The notes: generated by a model from the sequence alone, not told the origin. 64,000 nucleotides of DNA from JAQICJ01 sp041686345 (GCA_041686345.1 JAWLEA010000004.1:1-64000), one strand, 5' to 3'. Shown: positions 34,799-44,078, counted from the first letter of the stretch. Program-made: numbers and translations.

Positions 34799-36502
34799 TT
34801 ATTCTTTCAGATCCAAGTCTTTGATTGCTTTTTTTCTCATTTTGAATTTCTGAATTTTTCCGGTTACGGTCATGGGGAATTCATCTTTGGATTTTACGAA
34901 TTTCCAGTATCTTGGGACTTTAAAATGGGCAATTTTGCCTTTACAGAAAGCCTTTGCTTTTTCAGCATTGAGGTCTGACCCTTTTTTAGGGAGTACCCAG
35001 GCCATTAATTCTTCTCCATATTTTTTATCGGGAACTCCGATAACGTATACATCAATGATATCGGGGTTTGTATGCAGAAATTCTTCTATTTCTCTTGGGT
35101 AAAGGTTTTCGCCACCTCTGATTACCATTTCTTTGATACGTCCGGTTATTTTGACGTAGCCTTCATTGTCCATTATACCCAAGTCACCTGAGTGAAGCCA
35201 ATTGGATGAGTCTATAGCTCCATCTGTTGCTTCAGGATTATTGAAGTAACGGCTCATTACATTGTAACCTCTGAAACAAATTTCTCCCTGACTTCCTTTG
35301 CTGACAGTATCTCCGGTAGCAGGTTCGATAATTTTTAATTCTTGGCGTGGCATTACTTTTCCTACAGTGGAAGTTCTTTGTTCGATACTGTCTGATATTC
35401 TGGTCATTGTAGTAACTGGTGAACTTTCTGTTTGTCCATATGCAATTACAACTTCTTTCATATTCATTTTTTCAATGACTTCTTTCATTGTTTCAGTGGG
35501 GCAGGGAGCTCCGGCCATGATGCCTGTTCTCAGAGAGGAGAAGTCTGAATTATTGAATTCAGGGCAGTTAAGTTCGGCGATGAACATTGTGGGTACTCCG
35601 TGGAGAGCAGTGCATTTTTCTTCTGAGACGGCTTTCAAAGTAGTTTCAGGTTTAAAAATTGGTCCTGGAATAACCATGGTTGCTCCATGGGTTGCACAGG
35701 CAAGATTTGACATAACCATACCAAAACAATGGTAAAAAGGTACCGGAATACAGAGTCTGTCCTGATCTGTAAAGTTCATTACTTTAGCAACATGATATCC
35801 ATTGTTGAGGATATTGAAATGGGTGAGAGTGACTCCTTTGGGGAACCCGGTTGTGCCGGAAGTGTACTGGATATTAATATCGTCATCCGGGTCGAGTGAT
35901 CTCGTAATCTTACTCAATTTATCGTTGGGAATGTTGGTGCCGTCTTCCAACAGTTTGCCAAAAGAATACATACCGCCTTTGGTTTGTACTCCTTCATCAT
36001 CCATTAGAATTACATTTTTAAGCTTGGGCAATTGAGAGGCTTCCAGTTCACCGGGTTTGGAATCATGAATTTCCGGGCAGATTTCAAGCAGCATTTCTTT
36101 ATATTTTGATTTTTTGAACGCATCCATCAGAACTATGGACTGGGTTTCCGATTGTTCCAATGCATATTTTAATTCATGAGTACGATAGGCCGGATTGATA
36201 TTTACGCAAATTGCACCAATTTTTGCAGTGGCAAATTGTACAGCTGTCCATTCCCAGCGGTTTATGGCCCAAAGGCCAACTCTGTCACCTCTTTTGATTC
36301 CGATACTCAACATACCTTTTGCCAGATCATTGACAACCTGGTTGAATTTTTTATATGTAAAGCGGAGGTTTTGTTCTTTGCTGATTAGAGCTTCATTGTT
36401 GGGGTATTTTTCAACAGTGTGTTCGAGCATTTCCCCAATAGTGAGGTACATCATGGGATAGTTTGTTGAACCATAATCATAACTGGGATTTTTTACTGTC
36501 AT
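34799..36502 (-). CDS. Acyl-CoA synthetase, AMP-binding (ACSF2/medium-chain type)
   Basis: 567 residues. AMP-binding motif IQYTSGTTGFPKGVTLTH (with TSGTTGFPKG), then VPFYHCFGMV, GVPTMFIAELNCPEF, the A5 box AYGQTESSP, and the adenylate motif HSGDLGIMDNEGYVKITGRIKEMVIRGG (seen as GRIKEMVIRGGENLYP). The catalytic Lys is in PMTVTGKIQKFKMR. The overall pattern, including GVPTMFIAEL, is that of medium-chain acyl-CoA synthetases like ACSF2. It activates fatty acids to acyl-CoA in the cytoplasm. It is monocistronic; the family B array lies right after its stop. Confidence 0.93.
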   Translation of the reverse strand: MTVKNPSYDYGSTNYPMMYLTIGEMLEHTVEKYPNNEALISKEQNLRFTYKKFNQVVNDLAKGMLSIGIKRGDRVGLWAINRWEWTAVQFATAKIGAICVNINPAYRTHELKYALEQSETQSIVLMDAFKKSKYKEMLLEICPEIHDSKPGELEASQLPKLKNVILMDDEGVQTKGGMYSFGKLLEDGTNIPNDKLSKITRSLDPDDDINIQYTSGTTGFPKGVTLTHFNILNNGYHVAKVMNFTDQDRLCIPVPFYHCFGMVMSNLACATHGATMVIPGPIFKPETTLKAVSEEKCTALHGVPTMFIAELNCPEFNNSDFSSLRTGIMAGAPCPTETMKEVIEKMNMKEVVIAYGQTESSPVTTMTRISDSIEQRTSTVGKVMPRQELKIIEPATGDTVSKGSQGEICFRGYNVMSRYFNNPEATDGAIDSSNWLHSGDLGIMDNEGYVKITGRIKEMVIRGGENLYPREIEEFLHTNPDIIDVYVIGVPDKKYGEELMAWVLPKKGSDLNAEKAKAFCKGKIAHFKVPRYWKFVKSKDEFPMTVTGKIQKFKMRKKAIKDLDLKE

Positions 36503-36618
36503 AAAGATATTCTCCTTTGCAGAAAAATTAGAGTAAAGAAAGTAAAGACAGATGTTTTAGTGGAATGAATTAATGAATTAATGTAATATCCTGAATCTTG
36601 CAGTTTTTGCAAGAAAAA

Positions 36619-38265
36619 TCAAAATTTGATGCCACCGAATCCACTTATATCTGTATTTTTCTTGGGAAAATTAAGTTTTCTAAGGACTCCGTGGGCACAT
36701 CTGGCAATTTTTTTGTTGGGTTTGCCATTGAGTCTTGCCGAAGTGTATCTGATTTTGCCCTGTCGACCACTGATTTGATAGTTTATTTGTATTGAACCTT
36801 TGGATGGAATGCATTTGCGGGCAATTTTGTTGATAATGCCCTTGTTAACTACTGAATTTATCTGAGCTCTGGATAAGTTGACTTTATCGAGGGAATAAAC
36901 TTCGAGTTTTTTTCCGGAGCTTCCGGAGTATTTTTCTGAATTTGAACTACTGGATTTACGACGTCTTCTCCTGCGACGTCTTCTCCTTGATTTTTTTTTC
37001 TTTTTGTTCTTTTTACCGCTCTTTGAAATGACGTTTATATCATCGTCGATTTGTGAACTGGTTGTTTTGCGACTGGATTTATCGGAAGAAACCACTGTCT
37101 GATACAAGACAATAGGCAATACAACAGCAACTACAATTGCAATTCCCAAAATAAAAGAGAGTTTGAAAGTTCGAGATTGTCGCTTTTCTTGAATAACTGT
37201 TTCTTTTTCTACTTCTTCCCTTCGGTTCAATTCCATTCTGCGCAAAAATTCTTCCATGAAACCGTCAAAATCTGGGTGTTTTTCCAGTTGTTTGCGAGAG
37301 CCTGTATCTATATTGACTATGATATGATTGGGCATGATTTCCTGATCAAGTGCCTTTTCCCTTATTTCGCGGGCACAATAGGGACCATAGTCAAGCCGCC
37401 CCTTTTGAACCATATATTTTTTCTCTTCTTCACTTTCCTCCTGAAAACTTTCCAGAAGATCAACCATGATGACACTGTTTTTTACCTTCTTCTTCATTTT
37501 GAAACTCTGTTCAAAATCTTGATAAAAACTGATTGTGTCGGGATGACGTTCCTGAGGTAATTCGGAGAGTGCTTTTTTCAAAGCTTCAAAGGTGCCCTGG
37601 GGAGTATCCTTTTTGAGATCGGGATTTCCTTCTTGGTCAGGTTTTCTGCCGCTGATGATATAATTGCAGACAACAGCCAAAGAGTAGATATCACTGCGGT
37701 GATCAGGCGATTTTCGATTTTTTATCTCCGGAGCTATGAAGGCTGAGCTGGAGTTATCCAGCAATTCCATGGTGCTTATGAAGCCGGAAAAGCCGAAGTC
37801 CGCTACTTTGATGCGGCCAACATTTGAGATGAGGATTGAGCCAGGTGTGAGAAAACCGTGTTCAAAATGAGAATGAATATCTTCGAATAATTTGCAAATA
37901 TGAAAAATTACAAGTTTAGCAAATTTAAGGGGAGCTCCCAAAGGATATTGTTTTTTAATAATATCTGACAGTTTATCTCCTTCTACAAAAACGGAAGCGA
38001 CATAGGGAACCTTTTTTTCCGGGTCGATATATCCGCCTCCCAGAGACTCGACCATGTTTTTATGAATGAAGCCTTCCAACTGCTTGTAATTTTCAATTAT
38101 ATTACTGGCATTTTCGTGATATGCAGGGGGAATGAGTCTGATAACAGCAAGTCTCTGGCTTGGAAGATGAACAGCTTTGTATTTGGAGCCCAGAAAATCA
38201 TTTTCCAGAAAACCGATGATTTTGAATTTCTTTTTTATTATAAGACCTTTGGATAGTTTTGCCAT
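36619..38265 (-). CDS. Predicted pseudokinase with transmembrane helix and AgmX/PglI-like C-terminal domain
   Basis: 548 residues. Residues about 10-255 have the protein-kinase fold outline (ADFGFSG for DFG, FIAPE for APE, HRSDIYSL), but the glycine loop is lost, the catalytic Lys position reads AVIRLI with Arg, and HRD is HGF (HGFLTPGSI), so phosphotransfer is unlikely. A segment near 285-340 (DYGPYCAREIREKAL) resembles a GYF-type module. A transmembrane helix (FILGIAIVVAVVLPIVLY) at about 370 is followed by a run of about ten Arg residues and Ser-rich linker. The last 85 residues (VVNKGIINKIARKC ... INYQISGRQGKIRY ... CAHGVLRKLNFP) match AgmX/PglI C-terminal domains known from myxobacteria. 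Confidence 0.85.
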   Translation of the reverse strand: MAKLSKGLIIKKKFKIIGFLENDFLGSKYKAVHLPSQRLAVIRLIPPAYHENASNIIENYKQLEGFIHKNMVESLGGGYIDPEKKVPYVASVFVEGDKLSDIIKKQYPLGAPLKFAKLVIFHICKLFEDIHSHFEHGFLTPGSILISNVGRIKVADFGFSGFISTMELLDNSSSAFIAPEIKNRKSPDHRSDIYSLAVVCNYIISGRKPDQEGNPDLKKDTPQGTFEALKKALSELPQERHPDTISFYQDFEQSFKMKKKVKNSVIMVDLLESFQEESEEEKKYMVQKGRLDYGPYCAREIREKALDQEIMPNHIIVNIDTGSRKQLEKHPDFDGFMEEFLRRMELNRREEVEKETVIQEKRQSRTFKLSFILGIAIVVAVVLPIVLYQTVVSSDKSSRKTTSSQIDDDINVISKSGKKNKKKKKSRRRRRRRRRRKSSSSNSEKYSGSSGKKLEVYSLDKVNLSRAQINSVVNKGIINKIARKCIPSKGSIQINYQISGRQGKIRYTSARLNGKPNKKIARCAHGVLRKLNFPKKNTDISGFGGIKF

Positions 38266-38393
38266 CTTTCACCTTTGGTAATACAGGCTGGAAAATACTG
38301 AAAAAACCTCTGTTTTTTTGCAAAAAAGATACAAAGGCTTTAATCTTTTATGGTTGAAGAAGAAATAGTCAAAGCTTATCAACTTTATGTTTT

Positions 38394-38407
38394 AAATAGT
38401 TCCCAAA
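38394..38407 (+). repeat. Possible family A terminus
   Basis: AAATAGTTCCCAAATTC resembles a family A left end but lacks everything beyond GTTCCC. Between 38266 and 38540 nothing else is recognisable. Confidence 0.25.
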
Positions 38408-38540
38408 TTCAACCACAGCCAAATAACCTGATTGGAATTTTTTCCATAATATAGTAATGATTTGGACTATTCAACAATAAAACCAAGAATAATATCTAAT
38501 TCGATCGTAAAATACTATGACTTGCAAATCTGGAAATTTT

Positions 38541-39752
38541 ATGGGCGTCAGCCGTCGAGACTTTTTAAAGATTTCAGGCGCTACTGCTTTGATTACTGTA
38601 AATCCTTTTCTGGCGTCAGCCGTAAATCCTTCCCCGGATTCGGCTGCACCGGTATTTTCCACAGGTATGTTCAGGGGTAATTCAACTCATACTTTTTATG
38701 GAAAAGGACCCGTTTCATCCCATCCCCAAGTTGTCTGGAAAAAACAACTGGGTAAATTCAAAGCTAAAGGAAAAAATAAAATTTGGAGTGGAACAGGATG
38801 GACAGGAACAGCTGTGGCTGATGATAATTTTGTTTATACAGGCTCCCTGGATTCCAATCTTTATTGTTTCTACAAAACGACGGGCTACCAAAAATGGAGT
38901 TTTCAGGCAAAAGCCATGTTTAAAAGTTCACCTGCCCTTTATTTGAACAGGATTTTTATCGGTAATGTAGATAATTATATTTACTGTATCAGTGCGGACA
39001 AAGGCAAGCTATTATGGAAATATGATACAGGTTCGGATGTTGATTCTTCAGCGGTTATAGCACAGGGTCGAATGATTATTGGGGGAGAAAGCGGTTGGCT
39101 CAACTGTTTTGAACCAACAACGGGTTCCTTGGTCTGGCGCACTTTTCTAAAGGGAAAAAGTGGAAAAAAAGGCTCAGATGGAATTGAGAGTACTCCGGCA
39201 GTATATGGAAAAGTGGTTTTTACCACCAACTATCACGGGGATATCATTGCTTTGAGTATAGATGACGGCAGCATTATCTGGAAAAATTCTACCGGTGACG
39301 ATACAGATGTTTCTCCTGTTGTTGCAGCAGGAAAAGTATTTGTAGCGGCTGAAGAAAAAAAACCTTATGTTTTCGCCTTTGATATTGCAACCGGAAAATT
39401 GATCTGGAAATGGGGTGGATGGAAAACCGGCGGGTTTTGGTCTACACCGGCTTACAGCAAGGGTTGCCTTTATATAGGAGGACATCACGGTCGTATTTAT
39501 TGTCTGGATGCACACAAAGGAAAAGAAAAATGGAGTTTCAAGACTTCACGACCCGTGTGGAGTTCTCCGGCAATAGTTGACCAGAAAGTAATCTTCGGTT
39601 CTTATGATGGATACCTTTATTTGTTAAATTCTGTTTCAGGCAAATTAATTTCCAAAATTAATTTGAAGGGACGAATTATTTCTTCTCCTCTGATTGACAG
39701 AGGTAATATCTACATAGGCACGGCTAATGGCAAATTTTATTGTTTAAAATAA
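38541..39752 (+). CDS. Tat-exported PQQ-like beta-propeller protein
   Basis: 403 residues from ATG 38541 (MGVSRRDFLK), chosen because it puts the twin-arginine motif SRRDFLKI near the N-terminus; ATG 38517 would add 8 residues. The signal is followed by a seven- or eight-bladed propeller of PQQ/WD40-like repeats, each with a W near the end: VVWKKQLG, YQKWSFQA, KLLWKYDTG, SLVWRTFLKG, SIIWKNSTGDD, KLIWKWGGW, KEKWSFKTS, KLISKINLKG. There are no obvious PQQ-dehydrogenase cofactor residues, so it is probably a structural or BamB-like binding propeller folded in the cytoplasm before export. Confidence 0.9.
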   Translation: MGVSRRDFLKISGATALITVNPFLASAVNPSPDSAAPVFSTGMFRGNSTHTFYGKGPVSSHPQVVWKKQLGKFKAKGKNKIWSGTGWTGTAVADDNFVYTGSLDSNLYCFYKTTGYQKWSFQAKAMFKSSPALYLNRIFIGNVDNYIYCISADKGKLLWKYDTGSDVDSSAVIAQGRMIIGGESGWLNCFEPTTGSLVWRTFLKGKSGKKGSDGIESTPAVYGKVVFTTNYHGDIIALSIDDGSIIWKNSTGDDTDVSPVVAAGKVFVAAEEKKPYVFAFDIATGKLIWKWGGWKTGGFWSTPAYSKGCLYIGGHHGRIYCLDAHKGKEKWSFKTSRPVWSSPAIVDQKVIFGSYDGYLYLLNSVSGKLISKINLKGRIISSPLIDRGNIYIGTANGKFYCLK

Positions 39753-39804
39753 AACCTTTTTCCGTTACAATAATGCAATAAAATCGGAAAATTCAACTAG
39801 ATTA

Positions 39805-39966
39805 GTTCCCATCCCAGAAGTGGGGTTTTTGGCTGGATAAGAAATTTGTCTCAGAAGCGCGGAATAACTTCGCCGACATAGTTGACACTATTTCAAGAAG
39901 TTATGACAAAACTGATGAGATGAATTTCCGTATTCAGACGATGACATCCATTTTTGGGATGGGAAC
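39805..39966 (+). repeat. Family A element, full length
   Basis: 162 bp between GTTCCCATCCCAGAAGTGG and CCATTTTTGGGATGGGAAC. Inner arms: AAATTTGTCTCA pairs with TGAGATGAATTT, ATAACTTC with GAAGTTAT, ATAGT with ACTAT, CGGAA with TTCCG. AGATTA occurs directly before the left end and, after one base, after the right end. The rest of the 39753-40129 gap is unremarkable. Confidence 0.9.
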
Positions 39967-40129
39967 CAGATTAACTGGTTCTTGTCCGGGAATAACGATG
40001 CAAGTGTAAGATAATTGTTGTTCTTCAAGTGTACAGTTGTTTCTTTCTGCCTGTAGCAAGTTTTGCCGCCAGGGACGAATTATCCGATTTATAATAAGTT
40101 CCAAATGGAACTAATAAAGGAGCAAAGAT

Positions 40130-40564
40130 ATGCAAAAAGAAGGTTTTTATTGTCCCCTGTGTTCAACTAGGGTTTCCAGTGATGATAATTCGTTAGTCAA
40201 ATTGAAGGGAAAGTTGGAGTCTGATAAATTCTCAGTAATTGTAAATATAGATATTCCCGCTACTCCGGGCAAATACGGAGCAAAATTTCCGGAAGGTGTA
40301 TTTTTAGAAGAAGGGGCCGAGGTTGAATTTATCTGTCCTCACTGCAACCAGAGTCTCACTATAGAAGACAATCCCTCCCACAGTGCATTGTTTATGGTTA
40401 ATGAAGATGGCAAAAAGAAGATAATGGCTTTCAATCGTACTTACGGAAAGCACTCTTCTTTTGTATTCTCTGTTGATACAAAAAAATTACTAGCCTCCTA
40501 TGGTGAGGATCAAAATAAATACGTTGAGCAATTTAACAAAGATATCAATTATTTTGGTTTTTAA
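40130..40564 (+). CDS. Small zinc-ribbon protein of unknown function
   Basis: 144 residues, preceded by AAAGGAG at 40115-40121. Two CxxC pairs, FYCPLCSTRV near the N-terminus and FICPHCNQSL near residue 75, could together bind one zinc ion. The region between has alternating hydrophobic residues typical of beta strands (VIVNIDIPATPGKYGAKFPEGVFL). It ends with a Tyr/Asn-rich tail. No family recognised. It lies isolated between family A elements. Confidence 0.72.
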   Translation: MQKEGFYCPLCSTRVSSDDNSLVKLKGKLESDKFSVIVNIDIPATPGKYGAKFPEGVFLEEGAEVEFICPHCNQSLTIEDNPSHSALFMVNEDGKKKIMAFNRTYGKHSSFVFSVDTKKLLASYGEDQNKYVEQFNKDINYFGF

Positions 40565-40603
40565 TTAAAATGGAGGTTATCGGTTGTGACAGAAAGTTTT
40601 TGT

Positions 40604-40620
40604 TTCTGGGGTGGGAACTA
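40604..40620 (+). repeat. Right terminus of an otherwise lost family A copy
   Basis: TTCTGGGGTGGGAACTA matches a family A end and directly abuts the full copy at 40621, as if one copy had inserted at the end of an older one. Confidence 0.5.
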
Positions 40621-40782
40621 GTTCCCATCCCAGAAGTGGTGTTTTTGACTGGGGAAGAAATTTGATTGAGAAGCGCGGAGTAACTGCGCCGACATAGTTG
40701 CCACTATTTCAAGAAGTTACGACAAAGCAGATTAATTCAATTTCCGTCGTCAGACGATGACATCCATTTTTGGGATGGGAAC
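40621..40782 (+). repeat. Family A element, full length
   Basis: 162 bp. Left arm GTAACT pairs with right arm AGTTAC, while the copies at 39805 and 40856 have ATAACT with AGTTAT, a compensatory change. CGGA pairs with TCCG, ATAGT with ACTAT. AACTA stands before the left end and one base after the right end. Confidence 0.9.
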
Positions 40783-40855
40783 TAACTACAATTGAACAAA
40801 AGCAGGTACAGGGGAAATGCCGGTTTACATCAGCAAATAAAAGGGTTATTATTTA

Positions 40856-41017
40856 GTTCTCATCCCAGAAGTGGTGTTTTCGGCTGGGGAAGAAGTTTGA
40901 TTGAGATGTGCGGAATAACTTCGCAGATATAGTTGATGCTATTTCAAGAAGTTATGACAAAGCAGATCAATTAAAATTCCATCGTCAGACGATGACATCC
41001 ATTTTTGGGATGGGAAC
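40856..41017 (+). repeat. Family A element, full length, just upstream of the GTPase gene
   Basis: 162 bp from GTTCTCATCCCAGAAGTGG to TTTTTGGGATGGGAAC. TATTTA lies on both sides (40850-40855 and 41018-41023), a clean 6-bp direct repeat. The right end is 59 bp before the GTPase start, so the element sits in the promoter region and could affect expression. Confidence 0.9.
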
Positions 41018-41076
41018 TATTTAGCTCTCGTTTCAAGAAGGGCAACAAGTTCCCCGAATTTTTGCAAGGAGTATCA

Positions 41077-42805
41077 ATGCCAAAGATTAATACGGCTTCA
41101 CGATCAATTCAGGTTAAAATTGTTTATTATGGTCCCGGTCTTTCCGGCAAAACCACTAATTTAAAACAATTAAAAAAAGCTTTGTCAAAAGACAGAGTTG
41201 GTGAAATGATGTCTCTGGACACCAAAGGTGATCGCACCCTTTTTTTTGACTGGATTCCGGTAAAATTGGGTAAAATACGGGGATTTGATATCAAAATTCA
41301 ATTATACACCGTACCCGGCCAAATAAGATACAACAAAACCAGAAGACAAGTTTTGCGAGGGGTAGATGGGGTGGTTTTTGTAGCCGATTCCCAAAAAGCT
41401 GCTTCGGAACAAAATGTGTACAGTTTTAATAATTTGAGGGAAAATCTTTCTCTGTTGAATGTAGATCTGGAAGATCTTCCTCTGGTTATTCAATGCAACA
41501 AGAAAGATCTACCCGAAACCATGTCCACAAGAGAGATGGCTCTTTTATTGAACAGTGAACATATTCCATTTACAGAAGCAATAGCTTTTAAGGGCAAAGG
41601 TGTCAGTGAAACTTTACGTCTCATCACCAGGCTGGCGTTGAAAAAAATTCAGAAATACCTTGATCCGGATCGTATTAATCAACTCAAAAGTTCTGATATG
41701 CCACTTGACGGCGACAATTTACTACAGGATATAATCAATGATAAAGATCTGATTCGGGAAATAAAAGAAACTGAAAACAGCGATGAAAATGGCAAAAAAA
41801 TTGAAAATTTGGAAATACCTGAACCTTCAGGTGAAGAAAAAAATGCCAAAGCTTCCCTTGGACTGAAAGGTGAATCTGCCGACAATTCAGGTGCAGATTC
41901 TTTTGAGCCTGAAAAAGAAGTCGAAAAAGACAAGGATGAAACAACTTCAAGACCTGTTGCAGCTTCCGAGCAGGTTGAATCTTCTTCAAAATCGGAAAAG
42001 CAACAACAGGAAGTTGAAATGAAAACCAAAAGTTTCATGGAAGGGAAAGAATCTGTTCAAAGGAATATCAATGAGCAGAAAATCAAAGAAAACTCCGTCG
42101 AGGGTACAGCGGAGTCATCAGTTGAAGGCAACCCGGTTGAGAGTAAAGCGGAGTCATCAGTTGAAGGCAACCCGGTTGAGAGTAAAGCGGAGTCATCAGT
42201 TGAAGGCAACCCGGTTGAGAGTAAAGCGGAGTCATCAGTTGAAGGNNNNNNNNNNNNNNNNNNNNNNNNNNNNNNNNNNNNNNNNNNNNNNNNNNNNNNN
42301 NNNNNNNNNNNNNNNNNNNNNNNNNNNNNNNNNNNNNNNNNNNNNCAACCCGGTTGGGGAAGTTAGTCAGGAAATAGAACTTGAAATTGAACCTGCAGAC
42401 TCCGATGAAGAAACCAGTCAGGAATTTGAAATAGAGGCTGAACCACCTGATGAAGAAGAAATTATTTCTTCCCCTCCTATTGAACCCAGAATAGGCAGAT
42501 CCATCAGCAACAATTCAAAAACTTCCAAAAAAAGTTCCGGGATGTTCAGGAGCCCTGTATCCGGAGTTTTCAAAAGAAAAACACTTGAATCTCAAAACGA
42601 AGAAACAGACAATGAAATTGAGGAATACAAATCCAAAGAAGAAAAGATAGAAAATCTGGAAACTGAAATTTTGATTTTGCAGGATCAGATCAAAATCCTC
42701 AAAAACAACAATAAGGCTCTATACAGTTCAATGCGAAAAATAGACAAAAAATTGAACGTCATGAGCAATATCTTTGCTCGTCTCTCCAAACAGCTCAATC
42801 AATAA
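41077..42805 (+). CDS. MglA-like small GTPase with long acidic repeat-bearing tail (spans an assembly gap)
   Basis: Start ATG 41077 (MPKINTASR) follows AAGGAG at 41066-41071. The N-terminal 200 residues are a Ras-like GTPase of the MglA type: P-loop GPGLSGKTTN, DTKGDRTLFFDW, YTVPGQ (switch II), and CNKKDLP for guanine specificity. A long Glu/Ser-rich tail follows, including 39-bp repeats encoding GNPVESKAESSVE. The 100-N gap interrupts that array. The sequence before and after the gap is in different frames only because N=100 is not the true length; the repeat phase resumes correctly (GG + CAACCCGGTT). The C-terminus (about the last 60 residues, EEKIENLETEILILQDQIKIL) is a coiled coil. MglA proteins govern polarity and motility with Roadblock partners. 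Confidence 0.87.
42127..42356 (+). repeat. In-frame 39-bp tandem repeat containing the family B core
   Basis: Units begin GGCAACCCGGTTGAGAG at 42127, 42166 and 42205; a fourth starts with GG at 42244 and is cut by the Ns. After the gap the sequence restarts with CAACCCGGTTG at 42346, precisely the third base of a unit. Each unit encodes GNPVESKAESSVE, and the family B 11-mer encodes NPV with its flanks. The true copy number is unknown. Confidence 0.93.
42246..42345. other. Assembly gap (100 N) within the tandem repeat
   Basis: Exactly 100 N, the usual placeholder for a gap of unknown size. It falls in a repeat longer than the reads could resolve. A multiple of 39 bp would restore the open frame of the GTPase gene. 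Confidence 0.98.
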
Positions 42806-44045
42806 ATTCCAATCGGGAAACAATTTCAAAATGGGGGGTCTTGGGCATGGTGTTAACCAGAGTTACCTCTTTGATTTGGTAGGATTGTTTTGATAGTCTG
42901 TCCAAATCTCTTTTTCCTGCCATGGGATCACAGGAAAACAAAATAAGGTTTTTTACTTTTGCAGAACCAATTTTTGTGATCATTTGTTTGCTCAACCCGG
43001 TTCGGGGTGGATCCAGAACAATAAGGTCCGGTTTTTTGAAAAATTTGAACTTTTTATCTTTGATTTGAATAACTTTAACTGACTGGTCAAAATTCTTTCT
43101 GAAAGCTTTCACTGCCTGAGCTTGTGATTCAACTGCAACAACTTCGGCTTTTTGGGTCAGCAATCTGGTAAAATTTCCTGCTCCGGCATGAAATTCCACA
43201 ATAGAGTCCAATTTTGCGATCTTATCCAGATAATTGGCCAGGACTTGCAATAATTGAAGATTTGCGTCTATTCCCGGTTGGTAAAAACTATCAGCATTGA
43301 GATAAAGAGGAGGAAGATCCGATAAATCACAAAGCTTCAACCAGGGAGAACCGAATTGATATTTATCCCATTTGATTCCCAGGAGGTTTTTGTTTTCCAG
43401 TTCAGAAAATCGAGTTTGCAATTCTGATTCGTTTTTTGAGCATTTTCCCTGGACAGAAAGAATAAACTCTCCTTTTTCATTCCAGACAACTTTGATCTCT
43501 CCTTGTCCCTGAGCAGGAAGAAACTCATTAATGGTTTTAAAATTATTACCGTATTTTAATATTGGGCATTTTTCCGGATAGACCAATTTATTTGAACTGC
43601 TTTGTCGGTACCCGCATTTTTTATTGGCAAAAGCGAGACGATTTCTGGTTCTGTAACCCAAAGTTGATGGAGTTGAAATAATGGATCCGGCTTTTTCCCA
43701 GTCAAATTCAGTTTGTCTCAAAGCCCGTTCCCAAATTTCCAATTTGGATTGGGTTTCAATTTTGGCGGAAACACACATCCAGGGACAACCGCCACAACGA
43801 TTATCCATTGAGGCAGGATTATCCGGATAAAGAGAACATGGTGATTTTATTCTTTCAGGAGAAGGTTCAACCAAAGATTTTGCCGTTGTTTCATGCCATC
43901 TTTTTTTTGAGGAAGGCAGAGTATCTTCGATAATAACCTGATCTCCGGGAACTGTGGCGGGAACGAAATAAGTATGATTGTTGTGGTGAATAATTCCGTT
44001 TCCGGAGTTGCCGGCCAGTGATTCAATTGTTTTGGTTATTTCCAT
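42795..44045 (-). CDS. rlmD: 23S rRNA (uracil-5-)-methyltransferase RlmD/RumA-type
   Basis: 416 residues. An N-terminal TRAM-like domain (about 1-60) is followed by the [4Fe-4S] cluster cysteines in CSLYPDNP, RCGGCPWMC and, later, CPIL. The SAM-binding motif is VEFHAGAGNFTRLL, then DPPRTGLS, and the catalytic Cys in LFSCDPMAGKRDL, with the base-binding Glu in HFEIVSRLE. It makes m5U in 23S rRNA; the closely related tRNA enzyme TrmA lacks the cluster, which favours RlmD or a RumA-like homologue. The TRAM domain is short. It converges with the GTPase gene (11 bp overlap). Confidence 0.9.
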   Translation of the reverse strand: MEITKTIESLAGNSGNGIIHHNNHTYFVPATVPGDQVIIEDTLPSSKKRWHETTAKSLVEPSPERIKSPCSLYPDNPASMDNRCGGCPWMCVSAKIETQSKLEIWERALRQTEFDWEKAGSIISTPSTLGYRTRNRLAFANKKCGYRQSSSNKLVYPEKCPILKYGNNFKTINEFLPAQGQGEIKVVWNEKGEFILSVQGKCSKNESELQTRFSELENKNLLGIKWDKYQFGSPWLKLCDLSDLPPLYLNADSFYQPGIDANLQLLQVLANYLDKIAKLDSIVEFHAGAGNFTRLLTQKAEVVAVESQAQAVKAFRKNFDQSVKVIQIKDKKFKFFKKPDLIVLDPPRTGLSKQMITKIGSAKVKNLILFSCDPMAGKRDLDRLSKQSYQIKEVTLVNTMPKTPHFEIVSRLEFID

Positions 44046-44078
44046 TGTATTTCCTTTTTGCTGGATTTTTACACAAAT

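Noticed and set aside
42071..42805. Open frame that could be a separate gene after the Ns
   Set aside because: Before the gap it is an out-of-frame reading of the tandem repeat; after the gap it is the continuation of the GTPase tail.
42996..43010. CAACCCGGTTC in the rlmD gene as a family B copy
   Set aside because: It encodes the conserved PPRTGL motif and lacks the full palindrome, so it is a chance match.
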